NCBI GenBank assembly: GCA_035493895.1
Contig: DATJHM010000109.1
Span: forward strand, 1-22,324
Source of the DNA: DATJHM01 sp035493895
Lineage (GTDB): Bacteria; Chloroflexota; Ktedonobacteria; Ktedonobacterales; Ktedonobacteraceae
Reading direction: 5' to 3'
DNA: 22,324 bases
Under the pieces are notes generated by a model, which worked only from the letters and a program-made list of their open reading frames with translations, was not told where the DNA came from and made no database searches. A program made the translations under genes and the position numbers. This document shows, piece after piece, positions 14,071 through 22,273 of the stretch; position 1 is the first letter of the stretch; every line of letters starts with the position of its first letter.

Positions 14071-14727
14071 ATGGATCTGGCAACTATAACGCAACTCCTG
14101 AATCTGGCTAATTCTGCGTGGGAACTTTACGAAAGTCTCCAATCGTTAGTTGAGGATAAGATGGCCGGGATTCTGTCTGTGGTGGGCGATACAGAATTTG
14201 ATGCAGCGAAACGGCATCTTGAGAATATTAAAACGATGTGGGCGAACAATCCCCACTTGAGCCAGAAAGAGAAGCAAGAATTAGCTAATCGCTATGTTGA
14301 GCTTGCAATAGGTGATCTTGAGAGAGCATATGACAAATTTGTGCGCACTGCTCCAAAGGGGTTGCCTCGTTTCTTGAAAGAAAGCAGATTAGGTGGTAGT
14401 GGGTATGCTGAGAGAGCTGAAGCGTATGGGAAAGCCTGTGAGGCGGCTCTGCTGGAAAGCGTCTGTTATAAATACATAAGAGATTCAGGAACTGCTGCGA
14501 AATACCTTAGTAAAGCTGAAACTTTTTATGACGAATACTCGAAAGCGGCAATGGACGACTTTCTCCAATCGAAGACGTACTGGGCCCCAGGGGTAGCTGG
14601 AATGAGTTACGGTCGATGGATCGAACCCAGCAAATCCGAAGTCAAAGCCATGGAGGATCAGCTTAAGAAAGAGAAAGATCGGCTCAATAAGCTGACCCTC
14701 TGGACAACGACAGGCAGACGGCCCTGA
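14071..14727 (+). CDS. Hypothetical helical protein
   Basis: 218 residues with no recognised family. It appears almost wholly alpha-helical: an amphipathic first helix (LATITQLLNLANSAWELYESL), charged helices through about 170, a short Gly/Pro/aromatic break (YWAPGVAGMSYGRW, about 170-183) and a Lys/Glu-rich C-terminal coiled coil (EDQLKKEKDRLNKL). There is no signal peptide. GGGAGG lies 11 nt before ATG 14071. The gene and its leader are visibly more AT-rich than neighbours, and the gene is an isolated unit between repeats, compatible with recent acquisition. It ends 6 bp from the convergent kinase gene. No function is proposed. Confidence 0.7.
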   Translation: MDLATITQLLNLANSAWELYESLQSLVEDKMAGILSVVGDTEFDAAKRHLENIKTMWANNPHLSQKEKQELANRYVELAIGDLERAYDKFVRTAPKGLPRFLKESRLGGSGYAERAEAYGKACEAALLESVCYKYIRDSGTAAKYLSKAETFYDEYSKAAMDDFLQSKTYWAPGVAGMSYGRWIEPSKSEVKAMEDQLKKEKDRLNKLTLWTTTGRRP

Positions 14728-14733
14728 TCCTGC

Positions 14734-15363
14734 TCAAATATTGTCTGTCGTATTTCTTTCTACTCTCAACAGCGTGGCGTTAGAATCATTGATGGTTGCA
14801 CTATAAACTGCGGTATGAGACGGAATCTCGTGGTTGGCGTCCGGTGTTTGATGGAAAAATGTCAAACCAATCCACTCTTCTACAGGGAGTATTCCGTCAT
14901 AGCGGAGCATTTGCTCATCTTCTGTTGGCGGCTCAAAATGCTCAAGGACATGGGCAAAATCATCGTCTCGCACGTCGGCACGCACCGCCGTTTGTCTGTT
15001 CTCTTGCCAGCGGCGTTGGGCCTCAGACAAGGAGACATCAACATAGATCACTATTGTGCAAGCATCACGTCGCTGGGCTATCGCATGTAAGCGATCGCGT
15101 AGCTCCCTTGTGAAATTCACCGAGTCATCGATGACACTTTCTCCCTGGCTGAGGAAGGCATCGATCCGTCGGTAGGCTTCATTGTAAGTCTTCGTCCACT
15201 CTTCTGCGGATAACCCTCTTTCATCGTCCCATACCCCTCGTTCAGCATTGATGTCATCAATGGCAACACGTTTGATTCCTAGCGCACCTATGAGTGCTCT
15301 TGCTAAGGTTGTCTTTCCGGCAAAAGGGAATCCGCATAAAATATACAAACACGGCTTTTTCAC
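14734..15363 (-). CDS. P-loop kinase / AAA-type ATPase (zeta-toxin-like predicted kinase)
   Basis: 209 residues from GTG 15363. The Walker A loop GFPFAGKTT is at residues 11-19, right after a single beta strand (LYILC), as in small-molecule and polynucleotide kinase-like enzymes (COG0645-type predicted kinases, zeta-toxin fold). IDDINAERG (35-43) supplies the acidic pair after strand 2, VIDDSVNF a second acidic site, and RRWQENR the lid arginines. The open frame continues to ATG 15423, but GAGGAGG 6 nt before GTG 15363 and the immediate P-loop strand favour the shorter start. The substrate is unknown; no antitoxin partner is visible, so a toxin role is not supported. It is convergent with the 14071 gene. 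Confidence 0.8.
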   Translation of the reverse strand: MKKPCLYILCGFPFAGKTTLARALIGALGIKRVAIDDINAERGVWDDERGLSAEEWTKTYNEAYRRIDAFLSQGESVIDDSVNFTRELRDRLHAIAQRRDACTIVIYVDVSLSEAQRRWQENRQTAVRADVRDDDFAHVLEHFEPPTEDEQMLRYDGILPVEEWIGLTFFHQTPDANHEIPSHTAVYSATINDSNATLLRVERNTTDNI

Positions 15364-15697
15364 ACCATGCCTCCTCGTTTCATGAGATGAGCAGATCCTA
15401 TCAGAAGTCGCATAAAAATACACCGTTCCTTTGGCCGATGTGCTTCCCTTGACGGATACTTTATACTCTCATGTGAGGTGGGTGAGGCTCACCAAATCGC
15501 TACGAGCAGTTGAACCGTTCTTGAGATAACATTCCTCTCCTCGACTTGCTTCCTCTTGCTATATACCACGTGTTCAAGATGTGGTCGTCTCATGCTTTCA
15601 GCGAGCAAGTAGCACCAGATGCGCGGAAGATGACAGAGAACCTCTTTTCATGCTTGTGATAAAATAAACTTGAAAAAAGAAGCAAGGAGTGCTATCT
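15364..15697. other. Divergent intergenic region
   Basis: 334 bp between the kinase and the CocE-like hydrolase, both transcribed outward. A TAAAAT at 15660-15665 lies just before the hydrolase Shine-Dalgarno, without a convincing -35. Nothing else is seen. Confidence 0.4.
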
Positions 15698-17377
15698 ATG
15701 ACCATATCCTCTGACCAGGCGTTACAGATCAAGTTTGACCAACGAATCCCCATGCGCGACGGCATCACCCTCTCTGCCGATCTCTATCTGCCCACGAAAA
15801 CGCTGGCGCAGACTGGCAAAGCTCCGGTCATTGTGACACGTACCCCCTACCTAAAAGCGAATAATAGCATGCTGGAAACCGCGAAGCCGTTTGTACAGAA
15901 TGGCTACATCTTCGTCGCTGTAGATGTGCGCGGGCGCGGTGATTCCGAAGGGAAGTTCGTCCCCTATTTCAACGAAGGCAAGGACGGCTATGATACCATT
16001 GAATGGTGCGCGACCCAACCATGGTCGGATGGCAATATCGGCACCTATGGGGCCTCGTATGTTGGGTGCAACCAGTGGTTAGCGGCCGTGGAGCGTCCAC
16101 CGCACCTGCGCACCATGATCGTCCTTGTCACACCCTCCGATCCCTTTGTGGAAGTTCCCACAGGCACGCCTCATCCGCTGCACATTTGCTGGGAGCATTT
16201 TGTGAGCGGGCGCGTGCTGCAACCGATGGAACTGGTCGATTGGGAGCGCGTCTATGAACATTTGCCGCTGCTGACAATGGATGAGGCATTTGGGCGACAT
16301 ATCCCATCCTGGCGAACGGCGATGGAGCATACTCAGCTCGACGAGTTCTGGGAACCGCTTTGCTATCAAACCCGCTTTGAGCAGGTTGACGTACCGGTCC
16401 TGCATATTTCCGGCTGGTATGACGATGAGCAGATTGGCACGCCGCTCAACTATATTGGCATGACGACCAGGGGCGCGACCGCTCAGGCGCGCAGCAGCCA
16501 GCGTCTTCTGATGGGACCGTGGGGACATGCAACCAATCGATATACAAAACTTGGCGAGGTCGACTTTGGGCCGCAGGCGCTCATTGATATGCGGGCCGAA
16601 CAGCTTCGCTGGTACGACCGCTGGCTCAAAGGCACGACGATCGAGGCAGAAGCGCCAGTGCGTATCTTTGTGATGGGGACAAATGAATGGCGCGATGAGC
16701 AGGAATGGCCGCTCGCTCGCACGAACTGGACGCCCTATTATCTGCACAGCATGGGCCGCGCCAATAGCCGCTTCGGCGACGGTATGCTCTCAATAACGAC
16801 CCCGCCGAGTGAGGAGCCTGACGATAGCTTTACCTATGATCCGGCCTATCCTGTGCCATTTATTACCGAACCCACCTCGTCCCAGATCGGGAGCGCCGAT
16901 GATTACAGTGCCGTCCAGCGTCGTGATGATGTGCTCGTCTACATCACCGAGCCGCTGGCCCAGGCCGTCGAAGTGACCGGGCCTGTGCGCGTCGAACTCT
17001 ACGCCTCCTCTTCAGCGCCCGATACCGATTTTACAGCGATGCTACTCGATGTCTGGCCGAACGGCTTCCGCCAGCGCCTCTGCGATGGCATAGTACGAAC
17101 GCGCTTCCGCGAAGGCATGGATCGCCCCTCGTTGATCGAGCCAGGGCACATCTATACATATACCGTGGATTGCTGGAACACTGCGCAGGTCTTTCAGCCG
17201 GGCCACCGTATCTGTTTGCAGATCAGTTCCAGTGCCTTTCCCAAGTATGATCGCAACCTGAACACCGGTGCCCCGCTCGGCCTCACAAGCGAAATGGCGG
17301 TCGCGGAGCAGCGCATCTACCACGACGCGGAGCACCCCTCGGCCATCATCTTGCCGATCATCCCGTACGACCGGTAA
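15698..17377 (+). CDS. CocE/NonD-family alpha/beta hydrolase (X-Pro dipeptidyl-peptidase S15 type)
   Basis: 559 residues. The N-terminal alpha/beta-hydrolase domain opens with MRDGITLSADLYLP (18-32) and PVIVTRTPY. The nucleophile Ser120 is in GTYGASYVG, the acid is Asp242 in ISGWYDD, and the histidine is His277 in MGPWGH, giving the full S15/CocE triad. The C-terminal half (about 370-559) is the jelly-roll domain, with VTGPVRVELYASSSAPDTDF and PGHRICLQISSSAFPKYDRN. Relatives hydrolyse esters such as cocaine, acylated antibiotics or X-Pro peptides. No signal peptide, so it should be cytoplasmic. ATG 15698 has AAGGAG 8 nt upstream and is preferred over the GTG at 15689. It is a single gene with no operon partner. 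Confidence 0.92.
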   Translation: MTISSDQALQIKFDQRIPMRDGITLSADLYLPTKTLAQTGKAPVIVTRTPYLKANNSMLETAKPFVQNGYIFVAVDVRGRGDSEGKFVPYFNEGKDGYDTIEWCATQPWSDGNIGTYGASYVGCNQWLAAVERPPHLRTMIVLVTPSDPFVEVPTGTPHPLHICWEHFVSGRVLQPMELVDWERVYEHLPLLTMDEAFGRHIPSWRTAMEHTQLDEFWEPLCYQTRFEQVDVPVLHISGWYDDEQIGTPLNYIGMTTRGATAQARSSQRLLMGPWGHATNRYTKLGEVDFGPQALIDMRAEQLRWYDRWLKGTTIEAEAPVRIFVMGTNEWRDEQEWPLARTNWTPYYLHSMGRANSRFGDGMLSITTPPSEEPDDSFTYDPAYPVPFITEPTSSQIGSADDYSAVQRRDDVLVYITEPLAQAVEVTGPVRVELYASSSAPDTDFTAMLLDVWPNGFRQRLCDGIVRTRFREGMDRPSLIEPGHIYTYTVDCWNTAQVFQPGHRICLQISSSAFPKYDRNLNTGAPLGLTSEMAVAEQRIYHDAEHPSAIILPIIPYDR

Positions 17378-17407
17378 GATATGTACGTTCCTAAGAATGC
17401 CCTCTTG

Positions 17408-17545
17408 CGAACACGAACAGCAGAACCGCTCCAGCAGTAACTTGAGGACGTGGAGGCGAGCCAGTTCAAGGAATTGCATCGATTCGCCTGGGGCATTCGT
17501 CAGGACCGGGCGGCAGTGACGGCTGGGTTGAGTTGGCCCTGGAAA
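17408..17545 (+). pseudogene. Fragment of an ISL3-family transposase (C-terminal part)
   Basis: In one frame, with a stop at 17438-17440, the translation reads RTAEPLQQ, stop, LEDVEASQFKELHRFAWGIR then QDRAAVTAGLSWPW. This is the pattern that precedes the SNGxxEGQxNRLK motif of ISL3 transposases (FAxGxRxDxxAVxAALxxPWSNG). Homology stops at 17545, one base before the oxidoreductase stop (17547), so the rest of the element is gone. The match is by eye, and the fragment is only about 45 residues. Confidence 0.55.
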
Positions 17546-17546
17546 C

Positions 17547-18506
17547 TTACTCAATATTTAAAACAAGCTTACCGCGTACATGTCCACCTTCACTCAGTGT
17601 ATGGGCCTGAGCCACTTCTTGCAATGGAAAGACTCCATCAATATGGACGTTGAGCTGGCCAGCATCAAACAATGAAGTTATCTCCGCCAGTTGCGTTCCA
17701 GATGGATGCACCGGAGTAAATACAAATGCTACTCCATAGCGTGGTGCAAGTTCATCACCAATTGCCTGCACGTTCGTATGACCGGGCAAAGAAACAACTA
17801 TTCCTCCACGTTTCACCACCTGAAACGCTTGCCGGAGTACCTCCCCACCGATAGTATCCAGCACGACATCAACCTCTTTCACGTGCTCCACAAAAGACTG
17901 TTGCGTATAATCGATCACGACATCTGCGCCCAGTTGACGCACAAAATCCACATTACGGGTTGAGGTGGTGCTGATTACTTTCGCCCCTTTCCATTTCGCC
18001 AGTTGGACAGCGATATGCCCGCATCCGCCAGCACCACCAGCGATAAACACGGTCTGCCCTGCTTGCAGATGCGCGATATCGAAGAGGTCTTGCCAGACCG
18101 TCAATGCGACCGCTGGTACGCCTGCTGCTTCCTGATAGGTCAAACGCACTGGCTTGCGCGCAAGGTCTTCAACTGGCGCACTGACATACTCACTATAGGC
18201 TTTTCCCTCCTGAGGAAAACGGATCATCCCATATACTGCATCCCCCGGTACAAATTGCGTGACTCCTTCGCCAACCTCAACGACCTCACCCGCAATGTCC
18301 CAGCCCAGAATATAGGGGAAATTTGCCTTGCCTGTCGTCAAGGGCAAAGGATGGGCACGCGAAATTGTGTCAATTGGGTTAATGCCCGCAGCATGTACAC
18401 GCACTACGACTTCGCCTGCCTGAGGCTCAGGCCGCTCGACATCTTCATAGCGCAAAACATCTACCCCACCAGGCGCGTATATCTGTATTGCTTTCATCTT
18501 CACCAT
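17547..18506 (-). CDS. NAD(P)H-dependent quinone oxidoreductase-like MDR protein (zinc-free)
   Basis: 319 residues. The N-terminal GroES-like domain (about 1-120) reads PGGVDVLRYEDVERPEP, AAGINPIDT and ILGWDIAGEV. The coenzyme domain has AGGAGGCGHIAVQLA (156-170) and GGEVLRQAF, and the end is GKLVLNIE. No Zn-binding Cys cluster is present, which places it with zeta-crystallin/quinone-oxidoreductase-type MDRs that reduce quinones or enones with NADPH. The start at 18506 has AAGGAG 12 nt upstream; M4 is an alternative. It is transcribed divergently from the AraC-type regulator at 18701, which probably controls it. The 3' end abuts a transposase remnant. Confidence 0.9.
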   Translation of the reverse strand: MVKMKAIQIYAPGGVDVLRYEDVERPEPQAGEVVVRVHAAGINPIDTISRAHPLPLTTGKANFPYILGWDIAGEVVEVGEGVTQFVPGDAVYGMIRFPQEGKAYSEYVSAPVEDLARKPVRLTYQEAAGVPAVALTVWQDLFDIAHLQAGQTVFIAGGAGGCGHIAVQLAKWKGAKVISTTSTRNVDFVRQLGADVVIDYTQQSFVEHVKEVDVVLDTIGGEVLRQAFQVVKRGGIVVSLPGHTNVQAIGDELAPRYGVAFVFTPVHPSGTQLAEITSLFDAGQLNVHIDGVFPLQEVAQAHTLSEGGHVRGKLVLNIE

Positions 18507-18628
18507 CGTATTTTTGTTCTCCTTATTGTCTCGAGAATAATCCGCTCACCCCTGCTGGAGTTGCGTATTCACCCTGCGTACTTATCTACTTTGTACCCTC
18601 ACCTCGTCTGGCTACAAAGAGTATACCC

Positions 18629-18657
18629 TTGTATGTTGATACAATCTATGCCATACT
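18629..18657 (+). promoter_or_regulatory. Candidate promoter with dyad for the AraC-type gene
   Basis: TTGTAT (18629-18634) and CATACT (18652-18657) are 17 bp apart, with a leader of about 40 nt. TTGTAT-GTTG-ATACAA (18629-18644) is a perfect 6-bp dyad over the -35, positioned to act as an operator in the 194-bp region shared with the divergent oxidoreductase. Confidence 0.4.
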
Positions 18658-18700
18658 ATCCAAATTATATGTCCTATCGTCCACAAAAGGGAAACATGTC

Positions 18701-19615
18701 ATGGATGTATTGACCGATGTACTCAATGCACTCGAACTCAAAGGGTGGCTCTCTTCACGATTGGAGATTGCTCCTCCCTGGCACATCAACTTTGCGCACA
18801 GTAGAGATTGCATCTTTCATATTCTTCATTTTGGGAATGGCTATCTACAGATCGAAGGAGAAACGACACCAAGACGGGTCGCGGATGGGGATGTTCTTGT
18901 CTTTCCCTATGGAGATGCGCACACGCTTTGCGATAACCTTACCTCGCCAGTCACCAAAGTATCATATCTAGACTATCATGCTCGTCGGACATACCAGATC
19001 TCCTCATTCGAAGGTGAAGGGACAAAGAACATCCTGCTCTGTGGTGCCTTCCATTTTGAGCATCCCGACGAGTATCCTTTGCTCCAATGTTTACCAAAAC
19101 TCATCCATATTCCCGGAGAACAGGGACGCCTGGCGCATGGTTTTACCGATATTGTGAATCTCATTGCACGTGAATCGACCTCACGCCAGCCCGGTACTGA
19201 AACGATGTTGAAACGCTTAACCGAATTACTCTTCATTCAGGTGCTACGAGTCTGGATCGAGCAACAAACACAGGCACCAGCCGGGTGGTTAGCGGCGTTG
19301 CGCGATCAGTCCATCAGCACCGCGCTTGGACTCATCCATCAGTTTCCCGAACGAGGATGGAAGGTAGCGGAACTGGCGGATGCGGTTGCGCTCTCTCGTT
19401 CAGCCTTCTCATCGCGCTTTACTTCTCTCGTGGGTGAACCACCCATGAAATATCTCATCCGCTGGCGTATGCACCTGGCAACCCGTTTGCTCAAAAACGG
19501 CGTTAAAATGGGAAAAATCACAGAGATTCTTGGCTATGAGTCAGAAGTAGCTTTTCGCAAAGCCTTCACGCGAGAAGTGGGCACTCCTCCGGCTACCTAT
19601 CGGAAACGGAACTAA
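18701..19615 (+). CDS. AraC-family transcriptional regulator with N-terminal cupin
   Basis: 304 residues. The N-terminal cupin-type sensor (about 20-115) has PPWHINFAHSRDCIFHILHFG, RRVADGDVLVFPYGDAHTL and a His-rich tail, like the cupin_6 domain of AraC regulators. The C-terminal double HTH (about 205-304) shows ISTALGLIHQFPERGWKVAE, LADAVALSRSAFSSRFTSLV (HTH1) and ITEILGYESEVAFRKAFTRE (HTH2), followed by GTPPATYRKR, the classic AraC ending. The open frame starts at 18488, inside the divergent gene, but ATG 18701 has AAAGGGA about 10 nt upstream and is where family members begin. It is likely to regulate the divergent MDR gene in response to an unknown small molecule. Confidence 0.9.
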   Translation: MDVLTDVLNALELKGWLSSRLEIAPPWHINFAHSRDCIFHILHFGNGYLQIEGETTPRRVADGDVLVFPYGDAHTLCDNLTSPVTKVSYLDYHARRTYQISSFEGEGTKNILLCGAFHFEHPDEYPLLQCLPKLIHIPGEQGRLAHGFTDIVNLIARESTSRQPGTETMLKRLTELLFIQVLRVWIEQQTQAPAGWLAALRDQSISTALGLIHQFPERGWKVAELADAVALSRSAFSSRFTSLVGEPPMKYLIRWRMHLATRLLKNGVKMGKITEILGYESEVAFRKAFTREVGTPPATYRKRN

Positions 19616-20032
19616 CCGGTCACATTGCTTGACTTCATTCAGGACCCTGTCCAATTCTGGTGAATGACGCTAGCCTCGGTACGTATGAGCTTTGAGTTAT
19701 GATGGAATGTCAGATAGCGCTGCTAGTTTTGAAGGCAGAAAAGAACGCTTGTTTTACGGCACACGACAAGGTTGTTGTTCCTACAGCCCCCAAAGGGAGA
19801 GTATAGAACCGCCTCTCTTCTCAAAGGCGAGAGGAGGGGTCGCAGGCACAGTTCCGTTCTCACTTCACCGTGCCTCTACTGAGGTCTACGTAGCAGGCAC
19901 AGTTCCGTTCTCACTTCACCGTGCCTCTACCGGGTTTCTGTAGATTAACAGAATGCACATGGGTCGCCATAGGAAATCCCTGGTCGCCCAGGCCAGTGAA
20001 CCTGATTACAGATTGTGCAGTGGTCCTCCTGC
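19616..20032. other. Intergenic region with tandem repeat arms
   Basis: 417 bp without a gene. It contains the CTCTTCTCAAAGGCGAGAGG block (19814-19833) and two direct copies of a 38-bp unit (19842-19930). I recognise nothing else. Confidence 0.6.
19842..19930 (-). repeat. Two identical 38-bp units in direct repeat (51-bp period)
   Basis: 19842-19879 and 19893-19930 are identical (GCAGGCACAGTTCCGTTCTC through GTGCCTCTAC), separated by 13 bp. The unit is the arm of the 71-bp inverted repeat at 2408-2478, with ATCACT changed to CTCACT. Confidence 0.85.
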
Positions 20033-20929
20033 TTATGCGGCAACACCGTTCAGCGAGGTCAGATCGTCCTCGGAAAGGGTCAGAGTAGCAGCGGCGACGT
20101 TGTCGCGCAGGTGCGCAACGGATGAGGTCCCGGCGATCAGCAGGATGTTCGGGGAACGCTGTAACAGCCATGCCTGCGCGACGGCCATCGGTGTAGCGCC
20201 GAGGCGCGTGGCGACTGCGTCCAGTTTGTCGGACTGCAAGGGGGAGAAGCCACCGAGTGGGAAGTAGGGCACGTAGGCAATACCCTGTGCAGCGAGCGAG
20301 TCGATCAGGTCGTCGTCGACGCGATGGGCGAGATTGTAGAAGTTCTGCACACACACAATCGGTGCGATGGACTGTGCCTCGGCGATCTGCTCGGCGGAGA
20401 CAGTGCTGATACCAAGATGTTTGATCAACCCCTCCTGCTGCAATTGCGCGAGTACCGTGAACGGTTCGGCAATCGAGCCAGGAGTGGGGCCATCGAGCCC
20501 CCCGACGCGCAGATTGACGACGTCGAGTGCATCGAGGCCGAGGTGGTCAAGATTGTCGAATACAGCCTGACGCAGTTGCTCGGGGGCCAGTGCCTGGGGC
20601 CAGCCACCCTCGGCGTCTCGTAACGCTCCAACCTTGGTGACGATGTGCAACGAGTCGGGGTAGGGGTGCAGGGCTTCCTTGATGATCTGGTTGGTAACGT
20701 ATGGGCCGTAGAAGTCGCTGGTGTCGATGTGCGTGATACCCAACGCGATCGCCTCGCGCAGTACGGCCACGGCAGCAGCGCGGTCGGCGGGCGGGCCGAA
20801 CACGTGCGGGCCTGCCAACTGCATCGCGCCATATCCTATGCGCGTGACCGTCAGACCCTCGGCCATAGTGAACGTGCCTGCGGCTGCGGCTGGCAGACTA
20901 CTCTGTTTATTCGCTGAATGCGATACCAT
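20033..20929 (-). CDS. Aldo/keto reductase, PdxI/YdbC-like (probable pyridoxal reductase type)
   Basis: 298 residues, TIM-barrel AKR fold. IGYGAMQLAGPHVFGPP (31-47), HIDTSDFYGPYVTNQIIKEA (67-86), LDVVNLRVGG (135-144), VCVQNFYNLAHR, YVPYFPLGGF and LLQRSPNILLIAGTSSVAHL closely follow E. coli YdbC, described as pyridoxal reductase PdxI, as I remember it. The catalytic Asp69, Tyr74 and Lys99 are present; the usual fourth residue His is Asn139, as in that subfamily. It uses NADPH to reduce an aldehyde, possibly pyridoxal to pyridoxine. The frame extends to 21178, but ATG 20929 has AGAGGAAA upstream and gives the family length. It is divergent from the MmyB-type regulator at 21072. Confidence 0.9.
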   Translation of the reverse strand: MVSHSANKQSSLPAAAAGTFTMAEGLTVTRIGYGAMQLAGPHVFGPPADRAAAVAVLREAIALGITHIDTSDFYGPYVTNQIIKEALHPYPDSLHIVTKVGALRDAEGGWPQALAPEQLRQAVFDNLDHLGLDALDVVNLRVGGLDGPTPGSIAEPFTVLAQLQQEGLIKHLGISTVSAEQIAEAQSIAPIVCVQNFYNLAHRVDDDLIDSLAAQGIAYVPYFPLGGFSPLQSDKLDAVATRLGATPMAVAQAWLLQRSPNILLIAGTSSVAHLRDNVAAATLTLSEDDLTSLNGVAA

Positions 20930-20993
20930 AGAAAATTTCCTCTTTCTCTCGTTTGAAACGATGACAATCACGATGTGTGATACACTTAGGAGT

Positions 20994-21018
20994 ATGACAT
21001 GAAGGTCATTGTATGACC
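20994..21018. promoter_or_regulatory. Operator-like palindromes in the AKR/MmyB divergent region
   Basis: GGTCAT-TGT-ATGACC (21004-21018) is a perfect 15-bp palindrome, and ATGAC (20994-20998) with GTCAT (21005-21009) gives a second overlapping dyad, so there are three half-sites of ATGAC/GTCAT. It lies in the 142-bp shared region between the two starts, where the MmyB-type regulator would be expected to bind. Confidence 0.5.
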
Positions 21019-21071
21019 AGAGTCTCTTTATCATATGATTGAGACTAGCAGGATAAGGAGCAAAGAGGACG

Positions 21072-21950
21072 ATGAGCGACGAACAACGCAGACAGGACCT
21101 GGCGGATTTTCTACGCGCTCGACGTATACGCCTCTCACCTGAACAGGTCGGGATGATAGGTGGTGGGAGGAGGCGCACACCGGGATTGCGGCGCGAAGAG
21201 GTGGCGCAGCTCGCGAATGTGGGCGTTTCCTGGTATACGCTGTTGGAACAAGGACGCGATATTCACCCTTCAAGGGAAGTGCTCCAGAGTATTGCTGATG
21301 CGTTACAGCTCACGCCCGACGAACGGCACCATCTTTTCTTGCTTGCCGATCAGCAACACCTCGTCGATATACAGGCATCTCATGAACAGGTAAGCCCTGC
21401 GTTACGCCGTGTGCTTGACGCGCTCAGTCCTATTCCAGCCTTCGTCATGGGTCGTCGTTGGGATTATCTCGCCTGGAACACCACCGCAGAGCAGATCTTT
21501 TTGCTGTCAAAGTTGGCGCCGCCATATGAATATAATGCTGTCTGGCGCATTTTTGTTGATCCGATGAGACATCTTGTATACAACCCTCAGTGGGAGCAGG
21601 TAGCGCAGAAAATACTGGCAGAATTCCGTGCTGATAGTGCGCATTATGCCGATGAAGCATGGTTCAAACGCTTAATAGCTGATTTGCAACGTGTAAGTCC
21701 TGAGTTTCGCGCATGGTGGCCCCGTCACGATGTACGCGGGAGAGCTGAGGCACGGAAAGACATAGAGCATCCGTTGGTAGGGAAGCTGATGTTCGAGCAT
21801 ACAACGTTGCAGGTGCCGACGAAGCCCGAGCTCAAAATCATGATCTATACACCACTACCCGAAACGGATACGCTGGAAAAGCTACAGCAGTTGATGGATC
21901 AGGGAGTCAGAATGAATGCGGTGGAAGAGAAATGGCCCATTACGTCTTGA
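21072..21950 (+). CDS. XRE-type HTH regulator with MmyB-like ligand-binding domain
   Basis: 292 residues. The N-terminal HTH (about 8-85) carries LADFLRARRIRLSPEQVG, RRRTPGLRREEVAQLANVGV and SWYTLLEQGRDIHPSREVL, the well-known MmyB/HTH_31 signature. The C-terminal ligand-binding domain (about 105-285) has VLDALSPIPAFVMGRRWDYL, AWN, WRIFVDP and WWPRHDVRGR, again typical. Such regulators usually repress an adjacent divergent oxidoreductase and are released by a small hydrophobic ligand; here the neighbour is the AKR gene at 20929. The start at 21072 has GAGGA just upstream and AAGGAG 11 nt upstream. A perfect palindrome lies 54 bp before the start. No truncation is seen. Confidence 0.92.
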   Translation: MSDEQRRQDLADFLRARRIRLSPEQVGMIGGGRRRTPGLRREEVAQLANVGVSWYTLLEQGRDIHPSREVLQSIADALQLTPDERHHLFLLADQQHLVDIQASHEQVSPALRRVLDALSPIPAFVMGRRWDYLAWNTTAEQIFLLSKLAPPYEYNAVWRIFVDPMRHLVYNPQWEQVAQKILAEFRADSAHYADEAWFKRLIADLQRVSPEFRAWWPRHDVRGRAEARKDIEHPLVGKLMFEHTTLQVPTKPELKIMIYTPLPETDTLEKLQQLMDQGVRMNAVEEKWPITS

Positions 21951-21995
21951 TTGCTGGCTTATGGGCCGATGGGGCTCGCGGGCAGGGATAAACCG

Positions 21996-22158
21996 CTGCC
22001 CCTACCTCTGCCTTTCTTCGAGGGTGGGGATCACATGCCCCCCTTGCCAAACGAGACCCGGTCCGCAACACAGAGCAGGTCGGGGCCGGGCTCGTCCCGC
22101 CCGCATGCCCCATCGATCCTCTTCAATAGCTCATCCTTTCTTCGGTTGATACGTATGG
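21996..22158. repeat. Inverted copy of the 164-bp dispersed repeat
   Basis: Reverse complement of 12074-12237: CCTCTGCCTTTCTTCGAGG first, then CGAGACCCGGTC, GCCGGGCTCGTC, AATAGCTCATCC and CTTCGGTTGATACGTATG. The order of blocks and the length agree. Confidence 0.65.
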
Positions 22159-22239
22159 GCACAGATCAGTCAGGAACCCGCTCGATCCTTCTGCGCCTAC
22201 ACGATCGCGTTCGACCGAGACTCCCGGCGCAGACAGGCC

Positions 22240-22273
22240 GCAATGTCACGTAGATAAGGCGAATCTCCCATCA
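22240..22273. repeat. Solo 34-bp MITE terminus at right edge
   Basis: Starts GCAATGTCACGTAGATAAGG and ends CTCCCATCA, the same 34-bp layout as the other termini. It is probably the left end of an element continuing beyond the window. Confidence 0.6.

Noticed and set aside
14734..15363. Zeta toxin of a toxin-antitoxin pair with the 14071 gene
   Set aside because: The two genes are convergent rather than an operon, and the 14071 product does not resemble an epsilon antitoxin, so only a kinase fold is claimed.
16079..16747. 222-codon - strand frame inside the CocE hydrolase
   Set aside because: It is antisense to a clear, complete enzyme gene with all catalytic residues.
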